DNA of 64,000 nucleotides. It comes from Podarcis raffonei. Taxonomy: Eukaryota; Chordata; Lepidosauria; Squamata; Lacertidae. Positions 24,540-35,500 of the stretch are shown here, in pieces. The notes under the pieces were generated by a model. That model had not been told where the DNA came from, searched no databases, and saw only the letters and a list, made by a program, of their open reading frames with translations. The stretch is from the NCBI RefSeq assembly GCF_027172205.1, contig NC_070604.1, positions 81,062,023-81,126,022 on the forward strand. Reading direction: 5' to 3'. The first letter of the stretch is position 1; every line of letters starts with the position of its first letter. Position numbers and translations under genes: made by a program.

Positions 24540-27500
24540 TTTAAATTTTTTTTGTTTTGTTATACACATATGTTCAAATATACAAGCATACAAACATACA
24601 TTTCATACAATCCTTAAAAGTGTTCAAACATACCTACACTCAATCCCACAAATAATTCCTTTTCCCATCACCATCCACCACCCCTCACCCCACCCTTGTG
24701 TTAGACTTCCAATCTACTCAATTACAATTTCTTTCCACTTCCATTACTTTCTTTCACACACCTTTAACCTAATTTCACACTTCTTTTTCTATTACACATT
24801 GTTATCCATCTTATTTAGTATTTCGGTATTTGAAATGGAACTTGTTTAGTCTAATAGGAGTTCTGATTTTTCGATATGATTTTGCAAGTATCTTTCAAAC
24901 ACCTTCCAGTCCCTATCTATCTTCTCTTTTGAGATCCTTCCAATTTCTCCCATTGCTTTGGATATATTGTAGTACTCCAATAATTTGGCAAGCCACTCTA
25001 TTTTTGTCGGTACAATATTACTTTTCCAATTTTTCGCAATCAATAGCTTTGCGGCTACCGTTGCATATAAATATAAGGTCTTGTCGTCTTCCTTTAGGCT
25101 TCCTGGTACTATTCCCAATAAAAAACCTTCTGGTGTTTTCCTAAATGAATATCTAAATATTTTTTTTCCCCATTTCATTATATATTGTTTCCCAAAATTG
25201 TTTTATGTTTAAACAATTCCGCCATATATGGATCATAGTACCTTTTCCAGTATTGCATCACCAGCAGACATCGCTACAGTTCTTATTCATTTTTGCTATT
25301 CTTTCAGGTGTTAAATACCATCTATGTTGCATTTTAAGGTAATTTTCTTTCAGTATATAACACATGGTGAATTTCATATCTTCTTTCCACAATTTTTCCC
25401 ATTGTTCAAACATAATATTTTTCCCAATATCTTGCGCCCATTTAATCATTGATACTTTAACCAATTCATCCTTTGTTTCCCACTCTAAGATCGGATTATA
25501 CAATTTAGATATATTTTTTGATTTTTCTTGTATTAAGTATTTATCAAATTTTGATATTTCTTTTTCAAACCCTAACTTTTTGTCTTTCGCTAATCTATAC
25601 TTAATTTGAATATATTGGAACCAATCACTAATATGAGCTTTAATTTCTGTATAATCCTTTAATTCCAATTCTCCGTTTTCTTCCTTTAATACCATTTTGT
25701 AGGTAGCCCAATTTTCTTTCATATTTAATTTTTTCACTGCGACAATTTCTGCCGGCGATGCCCACCAGGGAGTTTTCGGTTCTAGGAGTCTTTTATATTT
25801 CTCCCATATTTTATATATAGACTTTCTGACTATCTGCCCTAGGAAGCCTTTATGTACTTTAACTTTTTCATCTATTAGATAGGCATGCCATCCAAATCTC
25901 GTCTCTACTCCCTCTAAATCCAATACATCCGAATCATCTAATTTGATCCATTCTTTTAGCCAGGTCAGACCCACCGCATCATGATATAACTCCATGTCAG
26001 GGAGACCAAATCCTCCTCTCTCCTTCTTATCTATCATTATTTTGTGTTTTATTCTTGGCTTTTTCCCTGACCATACGAATTTAGCCAAATCTCTTTTCCA
26101 ATTATTAAAACATTTATCTCCTCCTAGTATTGGGATACTTTGAAATAAAAACATCATCCTTGGTAATATGTTCATCTTTATTATCGATATTTTCCCTAGT
26201 AAGAAAAGATTTAATTTCCCCCATACTTGCAAATCATTTTTTATTTCATTCCATGTTTTCCCATAGTTCTCATTACTTAAATCTATAGTGTTTGTTGTTA
26301 AATTTATTCCAAGATACCTTATATTCTTTTTGATTTCCAATCCTGTAATTTCTTGTAATTTCACTTTATCTTTTCTTCCATATTTTTCACTAACATTTTG
26401 GTTTTCCCATAGTTTAATTTCAATCCTGCTAATCTGCCATATTCGTTTATGCATTCCAATATTCTAGGTGTACATTGTAGGGGATTTTCTGTTGTGATCA
26501 TAACATCATCTGCAAAGGCTCTTAACTTATATCTTTTTCCACCAACTGCTATTCCTCTTATTTGGTTGTCCTGCCTTATTTTCTTTAATAGAACCTCTAA
26601 TACTATTATAAGTAACATTGGGGATAGGGGGCATCCTTGTCTTGTACCTTTAAAGATATTGATTTCTTCTCCAAACTCTCCATTAATAATAATTTTTTGC
26701 TTTCTGTTGGTTACATATTGCATTTATACCTTTTTGGAATTTTTCACCTAGACACAATTCTTTTAATAGTTTTTTCATAAATTCCCATGAGATTTTATCG
26801 AAAGCCTTCTCTGCATCGATTGAAATCAGGGCTGCTTGTTTATCTCTTCTTACTTGTAGATATTCCATTATGTCTATTATATTTCTAATATTATCCTTTA
26901 TTTGTCTACCTTCCACAAATCCAGCCTGGTTTTTACGTACTATTTTTCCTATAATTTTTTTCAACCTGTTAGCCAATAATCCTGCATAAATTTTATAATC
27001 CACATTTAACAATGATATGGGTCTATAATTTGAGACAGATTCCAAGTCCGTACCTTGTTTTGGCAGGAGCGTTATATACGCTTGAGTCCAAGAGTCTGGA
27101 ATATTCCCCTTCTCTACCACTTCCTCTATTACTTCTTTTAGTGGGTCGATTAATTCATTTAACATTTCTTTGTAGTATTCAGCTGGTATGCCATCTGGAC
27201 CTGGGGATTTCCCTATTTTTAATTTTTGAATTGATTCCTTAATTTCTACGGTTGATATTGGTTCATTTAATAATTTATGGTCTTCTTCTGCTATCTCTAT
27301 TAATTTATTTTTCTTTATATATTCCTCTATTTCTTCTATTGGCACTTCATCTTTTTGATATAATTTTTTGTAATATTTTTCAAATTCTTTTTTAATTTGT
27401 GTCATATCCCTTATTGTCCTCTCTTCTACTTTTATTTTATTTATTAATTTTTCATTTCTTTGTTTTTTTAATTGCCAGGCAAGGATCTTGCCTGGTTTAT

Positions 27501-28872
27501 TTGCCCATTCAAAATTTTTATATTTCTAAAATTTGATTTGTTGTTCTACCTCCTGTTCTATAATTTTATTATATTCTACTCTCAGTAATTTAATTTCCTA
27601 ATTTAATCTCTCTTTATTTTTGCTTGCATAGGCCAATTTTTCCTTCCTTTTAATTTCTTCTAAAAGCTCCCTTTTCTTTTTTTCTTTATTCTTATATGCT
27701 ATTGAGTTTTGTTGTATGAAATATCCCCTAATAACTGCCTTCCCAGCATCCCACACTGTTTTAACATCTGTCCCTTTCCTCCAATTGTTTTCAAAATATT
27801 CTTTCATCAACTTTCTGGCTCCTTGTATTACTTTTTGGTTTTTTAATAAGAAAACATTCATTCTCCACCTTTTTTTCCCTTTTCTCCTCTTTCCCTTTAA
27901 GAGTTAATGATACTGGATTGTGATCTGTAAGAGTTTTTGGTAATATTTCAGCATTCTCTGCTTCAATTGTCATATCCTTAGTAATGCATATACTATCGAT
28001 TCGACTGTACAAATTTTTTGGTTCTGAGAAATATGTGAACTCCTTTTCGACAGGATATTTATATCTCCATATATCCACTAAATCAAAAATCTTTACCATT
28101 TCCACAAAGCTTTTTGGCAGCTTCCCTTCATTCCCCCCCTCTTCTTCTGCAATCTATCCAATTCTGGTTCCATTACTCCATTTAAATCCCCTAACAAAAT
28201 AATTTTCATATCTATATATTTCATTAATAGTGATCCTACTTTAACATAGAATTCTGATTTTCTTTTATTTGATCCATAGATTCCCGCTACCACAATTGGT
28301 TCCCCCTCTAGTGATATTTTGACTATTACAATCCTCCCCTCTTTATCTTCATATAACAATTTTGGTTCGTATTTGCTTTTAACATACATTACAACCCCCC
28401 TCTTTTTTCTTACATCAGATGCGATGAATTCTTCCCCTAACTTTGGTTTTACCAATAATCTTTTATGCTTAGTATTGATGTGGGTTTCTTGTAAACAAGC
28501 AAGGTCCCACTTCTGCCTCTCTAAGATACGTTCTATTTTCTGCCTCTTCCTCCTTTTGTTTAGACCATTTACGTTCCAAGATAACAATTTGAATTTCATT
28601 CTTTGTTAGTTAAAAAATTATAAAGTTAGTAGAAAGAGTTTAAATTATCTGCCTGGATTCTCCCCCACCTCAGCAGTTTTTTCCCCCTTTTGGTGAGGGG
28701 TGCCGGGACTCCAAAAAGACACTGCCGAAGTTCCTTTTAACTTGAGCTTCCTTCCAAGCCTTTTCAGGGGTCGTTTAGCCAAATGTTGCCCCTCACAGTA
28801 CCGGTGTATGCCCTGACCTGCTTACTGCAGTCAGAGCTCACACTGTTGCAGCTGTGGTAAAAGCGGAAGTCC
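24540..28872 (-). mobile_element. L1 LINE, ORF2-bearing, with 18-bp target site repeats
   Basis: Flanking repeats ACCATTGTGTTTCCTTTT lie at 24522-24539 and 28873-28890. The minus strand carries an apurinic-like endonuclease (28599-27791; SWNVNGLN, CLQETH, GDLN and TDHNPV motifs) and reverse transcriptase (27405-26361; [16 protein letters not shown]). A C-terminal region follows (26454-25258, ending near HRWYLTPERIAK, and 25178-24846). The reading frame is broken between pieces at several points, so it is inactive. The left end is the poly(A) side. Only about 270 bp precede the endonuclease start and no ORF1 is present. Confidence 0.88.
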
Positions 28873-29328
28873 ACCATTGTGTTTCCTTTTGTTTGAGCAT
28901 AAAGATGGACAGGGCATAGCTGGATACTTTCAACAATATATAAATCAGTGTAGATATCCTGACGTCCAAAGGGAAATATTTAAATTGTTTTCCAGAAATT
29001 TTGCAAGAACGTAACAGAAGAGGAAGACAACTAAATATTCAAGTGCTGCTTTTGTTTATATTAACTCTGTTGTTGTGTTTCGTATCTTACCATGCTATGA
29101 TCTGGATTATCTTTTTTGGTAGTTTGTTTATTTGTAGTAATATCTTATGGTTGAGTAATGACCTTGATATCATATAGCATAACGACTCAATGAAGATCTA
29201 CTGTATATGTTTTTTTAAAAAGTTTTACTTTTCTTGTATAATCAAAAGATTTAATTTCCTCCTTGGAACTAACTGATCAGGAAAGTAGATTAAAAATCCC
29301 ATTGACAACATGTTTACACGATCATAAC

Positions 29329-30144
29329 TGTCAGGGCTGCCCTAGGTCCCAGCTCACAAAGGACCAACGCTGCTTCGTTGTTAAGTATAAAAGTCTTTAT
29401 TGAAGTTCAGTTTCACTTCCAGAGCCGCAGCGCGCAGCCCCACGTCTAAAGTGTCAGACCACTGATGCTCCGTCTGAGTCTCCTCCCCCCTGACACCAAT
29501 TTAAGATCCTAGCCTTGCTCCACCTTCTCCGCTGCTCCTTCCTCCTCTGGGTCCGCCTGCCCGCCGGGGTTCCGCCCTTTCTAGCCTCTTCTCCCGCTGA
29601 TTCCCCTGAGCCTTCTCCCTCCCTCCGGCGGGCTTTAGGAGCTGGTTCCCCATCCGGGTCTCCTGCTGTTCCGCGCGCCTGCACATTTGAACTTGGCGCG
29701 CGCGCCCAGCCAGCAGCTTTCCTCCTGACCGTTTCACTGCTGCTGCCACTGCTTCCCCCTTCGGGGGGGCTAGCTGCAACTGACCTCCCTTCCGTTCCCC
29801 CACTCTCCGATGGAGGCGTGGTCAGCCCTGACTCCCTCTCTGGAGGAGACGCTGGCCCTGACACATGTGACTCCTCCCCCCCACTATGCTCTGGTGGGGA
29901 AACTGGTCCCGATCCTCCACTGCTGCTTTGGGGTTCCCCTCTGGCTCCTTGTTTCTGGTGCGTCCCCCCTGGGACCCCCCTTGCCCTGACCATCGGCGCC
30001 CCCTTCTGGGAATCTTCTGATTCGCTGGAGAAGCTCATGGAATCTCTCGGGCCACTGTCATACTCCCCTACGCTGCCCTCAGATTCTTCCCCTTCGCTCT
30101 CCCAATCCTCTCTCCCCAGTGCTCCTGCTCCTGATTCCCTGACA
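29329..30144 (-). mobile_element. Solo LTR of an LTR retrotransposon (probably Gypsy-like)
   Basis: 816 bp with termini TGTCAGGG and CCCTGACA and 5-bp flanking repeats ATAAC (29324-29328 and 30145-30149). On the minus strand an AATAAA lies about 75 bp before the end, as in an R-U5 boundary. No internal region is attached, so this is a recombination-derived solo LTR. Family placement is tentative. It lies between genes B and C. Confidence 0.75.
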
Positions 30145-30313
30145 ATAACCATCAACCCTTTGGCAACAGACTATTCAAAATTTAAAGGACCTATCAGTGT
30201 ATATGGTTTACAGCTTATATAAACAATGCACCTGAAGTTAATCGACATATGGGCCCCCCAACAAAGTTCTTGTACAAGCCTCTGATGTTGTTTGGTTGGA
30301 AGTGGGGATTTCC

Positions 30314-30360
<47 letters not shown>
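30314..30360 (+). repeat. (TTA)n microsatellite
   Basis: About 15 uninterrupted TTA units in the B-C intergenic block, inside sequence homologous to 45100-45400 and 62040-62340, which lack the expansion. Confidence 0.9.
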
Positions 30361-30770
30361 GCTTTTAGGGTCTGGTTTATTTGCTTTGCGTGGGTGTAAG
30401 TGGTTTGCTTTGCTCTGAGAAGAAGTATTTCTGAGCTTCACTATTATTTTTTCTGTGAAATAGCTATTTTGTGGTGTCCTAAATAGTTTCAGAAGTGCCT
30501 CTGGGCCCAAACAGATTAGGGCCTCTGGTTTCCACAGCAACATTTTAGTGACTGGGTGACCTCCCCCAGCAGAAGTCCATGCTTTTGTAGTTTGCAGCCA
30601 TTTGTCCTCCATTTCTCACCCGCATTGCATACCAAGACACCTAGGGGCATAACAATTAAGGGCTCCTTGCCCCTCAACTCCATTATGGGCACCATTCCAC
30701 ATGTCCATCTGATGATTATAAGTACAGTATGCACATTCTTGTATTAAAGATGCAGGACCAAAATTAAGAC

Positions 30771-31652
30771 CAGTGCTATTTTTCTAGAAAAAGGAAGTGC
30801 CAGAACTCACCATCAGCACCTCCCTTGTTCTCTTATAATGGCAATGGGGCCCACATGAAAGCAGGGGCATAGGAAGGGGGGCAGGGGGCAGGTCACCCCA
30901 GGTGCCATCATGGAGGGGGGTGACAAATGATCAAGGAACAATTACTGCCCTACTAGGGCAGTTCATAAAAAACTTTTTTTTAAAAAAAAAATGCCTGCTC
31001 CAAAGGTCCTGTCTTACTACAATAGGGATTATATAGCTCCATATGAAATTTCATGCATGTCAATTAATATCTTGACCCTCCTCCACAAAAATAGCTGTTT
31101 ACTTGGCCGTTTTCCTGTGTCGTGAAGTCTGAAATTTCAGCAAAGCACATGCCTTTGCTAGACTTTTTTCGGCCACCTGCTAAAAGCATTATTCTTTAGG
31201 CAAGCATACCTAGATGCTTAGGAAGTTGAAGTAATTTTAATCTTGATATTTTAGCTTTTGTATGTTTTAAAGTAGGATTGTTAATTTTTCTTGATTTTAC
31301 TGCTGTGGTGGTTTTTTGTTTTGGTAAACTGCTTTGAATGTTTTTTAAAATAAATTTTATTAAATAAATAAACAATAAATATAAATAAAATAACACAATA
31401 CATCCTGTAGATATAAGTATCTGTCCATAGTCGCCTACTTGTTATCAGAGGCTCAGAATCCACATTCCTTTGTAAGAAAACATGAAATAACATAAAAGCA
31501 TTTCTGCAGGCAAAAATCAATCAATCAATCAATCAATGGGGGGGTTGACAAGAAATGTTCCGCACCAGGTACCACCTGACCTTCCTACACCTCTGTATGA
31601 AAGGTGCCGGAACTGAGTTCTGGTGAGTTCTGGCTGGGGAAAAAAAGCCCTG
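30771..31652. mobile_element. Composite hAT-type element with nested repeats
   Basis: The left end CAGTGCTATTTTTCTAGAAA and right end GGGAAAAAAAGCCCTG are inverted. The 8-bp flanks ATTAAGAC (30763-30770) and GCTAAGAC (31653-31660) match at 6 of 8 positions. Inside are a partial CAGTGGCGTAG-type hAT piece near 30866, a LINE-like A-rich tail near 31330-31400, and an (AATC)n run at 31515-31538. It is non-coding. Confidence 0.5.
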
Positions 31653-32435
31653 GCTAAGACTAGTACTACATGATATGGTAGCGCTCAATGGAACTCACAA
31701 GAGCTGAGTTGCTTCTGCTTATGGGAGGGAGAGAAGCAACACTGCAGTGACGGAGCCAATCTGGTGCTCTTGGCAATGCATTTGCATTGCATCAATTTCT
31801 TCCCTTCTGCATGGTCTGCTGCTGGCTAAAACTGCCTAGTACTAGAGGGCTCTGGCCCTCTGAATGATCCTTCTCCCATCATCCCTGTCTATTGGCCATA
31901 CTGGCTGGGGCTGCTGGGAGTTGGAGACCAAAAATATCAGGAATCCGCGTTCACTATGCAGCCATCAATCAGCAACTGTCAGGGGTCCGTGGAACGTCCG
32001 TGGAACACTGGGGCTGCTGGGAGTTGGAGACCGAAAATATCAGGAGAGGTGCTGGTTCCCAGTCCCAGGTCTAGTCATACTGTTGCCAAAACAAAATATA
32101 ATCTATGCAATATTGAACAGAAGGCGAGCAGATAGACTCCTCTGGCCTCCTTAGCCAGAGGTCAGAGTTGCTGAAACTACCCCAGATCCAAACCTTTCAG
32201 GAGCAGAAGGCATCCTGCTTAGTGTAAGTTTTTATTTTCTTTATTGACAGTGCTTTGATTTGCACGGGGAGAAAACCCTTCTTGGAAATGTCATGAAGGA
32301 AATTAACCTTTGCTGTTCCAAAGAAGTGAAAATAGGAAGGAAATATCTTAATTCCGATTGCTGCTCTTCCCCACTCTCTTTTTCCTGCTTGGTGGAATCA
32401 TTCATTAGGTCATTTCCTGCCTCTTTATGGGCATG

Positions 32436-32579
32436 ATGTACAGTAATATAGGCAGACTTTGTTCTCATTTCCTACAGGCGCATTAGCCAAGAACACAGGT
32501 GTGGCTGCTCTAGTGGTATCAGATTCGGGTTTCCCTCAGCAGACCAATCTGCAAAAGGAACACCTAGGTGGGTTTGAAG
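32436..32579 (+). promoter_or_regulatory. Gene C promoter-equivalent block with degenerate TATA
   Basis: This is aligned to the blocks ahead of B, D and E by the flanking GGGC and GACTTTG sequences and by AGGTGTGGCTGCT. The TATA position reads ATGTACAGT instead of ATATATA. A nearby TAATATA at 32444-32450 could substitute. It lies about 142 bp before the ATG. Confidence 0.45.
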
Positions 32580-35500
32580 ATGCTGCTGCAGCTGCTCTCT
32601 GTCCTCTGGGAGGCCTTGTCCCTGCAGGTCGTTCTGGTGTTTCTGGCTACATTTCTACTTCTTGCTGATTACAAGAGAAATATTCGCCCAAGGAATTACC
32701 CCCCAGGGCCCATGCCTCTTCCTTTGCTGGGTAATATGCTACATGTGGATTTCAAGAAGCCTCACATTTCATTACAAAAGGTAAGGATGAAGGAAAAACC
32801 TATGGCATGAATTAAATACTACACTGCTGTGCAAGATTTGGGGTGGTGCAAGTGGTTCCCTGGCATAGGGCACTGAGCCAAGTGGGCAAAGAATTGAGAG
32901 GATCGATCATTGTGAAGATCCATTTATGTGTGCCAGATTTTGGTCACTCTCAGGGTGCCATACTACCAAAATATGCCCCTACATTGCACTGGAAAGGAGT
33001 GTAAGACCCTGGCTGGAGAAGCAGGTTGAGATGCTTCCAGGTTTAGCATCCTGATTCTGAGAGAGGTCAGCCTGATGTCTGCAAGGAGGCCATATGTGGG
33101 GCACCAAGAAAAATGCCTTTCTTTCTTTTTGTTTGTTCCCAGAATATGGTATCCAGAAGTGTTTTGCCTCTGAACTTTGAGGATCTATTTTATTCTACAG
33201 TTATTTGTAACAAATCTGGGTCTTACAACTGCCTTTCACTTCCCGTGGTTGGCAGAGTATTTTTTGTGTGTGTTTGTATGTTTTGTTGCTCCTTGTCCTA
33301 CCTTCCACACTTTTATCTTTGCAACAACTCTGTGTGGTAGTCTAGGCAAAGTTACTACATGCAAATAAGCAGCAACTCTTGTGAATACATTGCAGGTGGA
33401 GGATGGAGGGGGCCTGTCCATGTACAGACCCTGGAAACCATTTTGGCATTTCTGATGTCCCCGATATACAGTGGTGCCCCGCAAGACGAATGCCTCGCAA
33501 GACGGAAAACCCGCTAGACGAAAGGGTTTTCCGTTTTGGAGGTGCTTCGCAAAATGAATTTCCTATGGGCTTGCTTCGCAAGACGAAAATGTCTTGCGAG
33601 TTCCTGCGGGGTTTTTTTCCTCCCCCCCCCTTTTCCCAAGCCGCTAAGCCGCTTATCAGCTGATCCGCTAAGCCGCTAAGCCGCTTAACAGCTGATCCGC
33701 TAAGCCGCTTAACAGCTGATCCGCTAAGCAGCTGATCCGCTAAGCCCGCTAAGCCGCTAATAGCGCTAATCCGCTAAGCCGCTAATGGGCTTGCTTCGCA
33801 AGACGAAAAAACCGCAAGACGAAGAGACTCGCGGAACGGATTCTTTTCGTCTTGCGAGGCACCACTGTATTTGATGGCAATCAAAGTTCCCTTCTTCCAT
33901 ACAGGCATTCAAGAAGCACCAAGCAGACAAATTAATATATAATATATAATATATAATATATAATATATAATATATAATGAGGATTGTTGGGTGTAGTGAA
34001 GGGTTAACCTTCTATGCCTCGTGCTTGAGGGGACGGGCTTACAAGGGAAGTAAGCCAGGACTTGACGAAAGCAGCTTGGAATGTTGTGAACTGAGTGGAA
34101 ATCGAAAGCATTCAGTTCAGCCGCTGCAAGGAGAGAGAGGAGGCAGAGAAAATGCAGCTTAACACGGATGGCTGTTGTGGATTGTAAATGCGCTATTTTG
34201 TTTCCAATAAAGAGATATAAGGACAGAAGAACCGTCTGGACTGATTTACTGCCCTTTCGACACACAGGCGCTGTGTAATTCTGCTAATTGCTTTACGACC
34301 GCTCCGAAGCCACACTGTGTAAACAGAAGCTGGAGAGGCTCGCAGGGGAAGCGTGGCTGGGCGCCAAACAATAAAGCAAGAAAACTATCATTTCTTACAT
34401 TCTTCCTCAATCTCCATTCAGCTTATAGAAAAATATGGCAATGTCTACAGTCTTCAGGTTGGAAGCATGAGGTTTGTGTTTGTGAATGGATTGCATCTGG
34501 TGAAAGAGGCTCTTGTCCATCAGGGTGAAAACTTTGTAGATCGACCAAGTAGTCCTACTACCCAGGAAATATTTGGGACATCTGGTAAGTTTCTTTTAAT
34601 GTTGTCAATTATTTAGATAATTAAATAATTCCTTTTTATTTTTTATTTTTAATGGTCTGCATTGATTGGGGAACCTTTTAGATTATTCCTCAAGTTTAAA
34701 TATTCAGGCCTCATTGTTAGATCTTTCCTTAATCTTCATTTTCATTCCTTGCATCTTTAAACTACTAGTAGTAAGATGTGTCATAAAAGTATACCTACTA
34801 AACTGTTTAGATTAACTGAACTCACCATTCAGTATTGAGTACTGAAGATAAACAGCTTGTAAATAAGAACCTGGCATTATTATGGATGGAGGAATCTGTC
34901 AGTTTTTCTTTCAATCAGTTCTTCATTTTTCCATTCTTCAGTTTGAAACACTTACACATCAGTAACACTCCAGTTTGTGCATTGTTTCAGCAAGTGAGAC
35001 TGAAGTAAGATTGCATTTAAATTCAAGATGAACTGAATTTCTGTCCCATCACTAGTAGAGATGGAATAATAGTTAGTGCTTAAACATGAAAGGAACAGGT
35101 AATATCTTCTTCATAGTCATTTATCTGTTGTTGTTGTTGTTGTTTAGTCGTTTAGTCGTGTCCGACTCTTCATGACCCCATGGACCAGAGCACGCCAGGC
35201 ACCCCTGTCTTCCACTGCCTCCCGCAGTTTGGTCAGATTCATGTTTGTAGCTTTGAGAACACCGTCCAACCATCTTGTCCTCTGTCGTCCCCTTCTCCTT
35301 GTGCCCTCCATCTTTCCCAGCATCAGGGTCTTTTCCAGGGAGTCTTCTCTTCTCATGAGGTGGCCAAAGTATTGGAGCCTCAGCTTCACGATCTGTCCTT
35401 CCAGTTAGCACTCAGGGCTGATTTCCTTAAGAATGGACACGTTTGATCTTCTTGCAGTCCATGGGACTCTCAGGAGTCTCCTCCAGCACCATAATTCAAA

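Noticed and set aside
29454-30155. A 233-codon minus-strand open frame rich in Ser, Gly, Glu and Pro
   Set aside because: It lies almost wholly inside the GC-rich solo LTR, is low complexity and crosses the LTR border into flank. It is treated as a by-product of base composition, not a gene.
31864-32154. Open frames upstream of gene C as an alternative first exon
   Set aside because: They cover the promoter-distal block shared by all genes, with a short local duplication of the TGCTGGGAGTTGGAGACC unit; there is no conserved frame across copies.
33639-33785. Regular CCGCTAAG and CAGCTGAT repeats as a CRISPR-like array
   Set aside because: Units are adjacent without unique spacers and sit inside a TA-flanked inverted-repeat element in a vertebrate intron.
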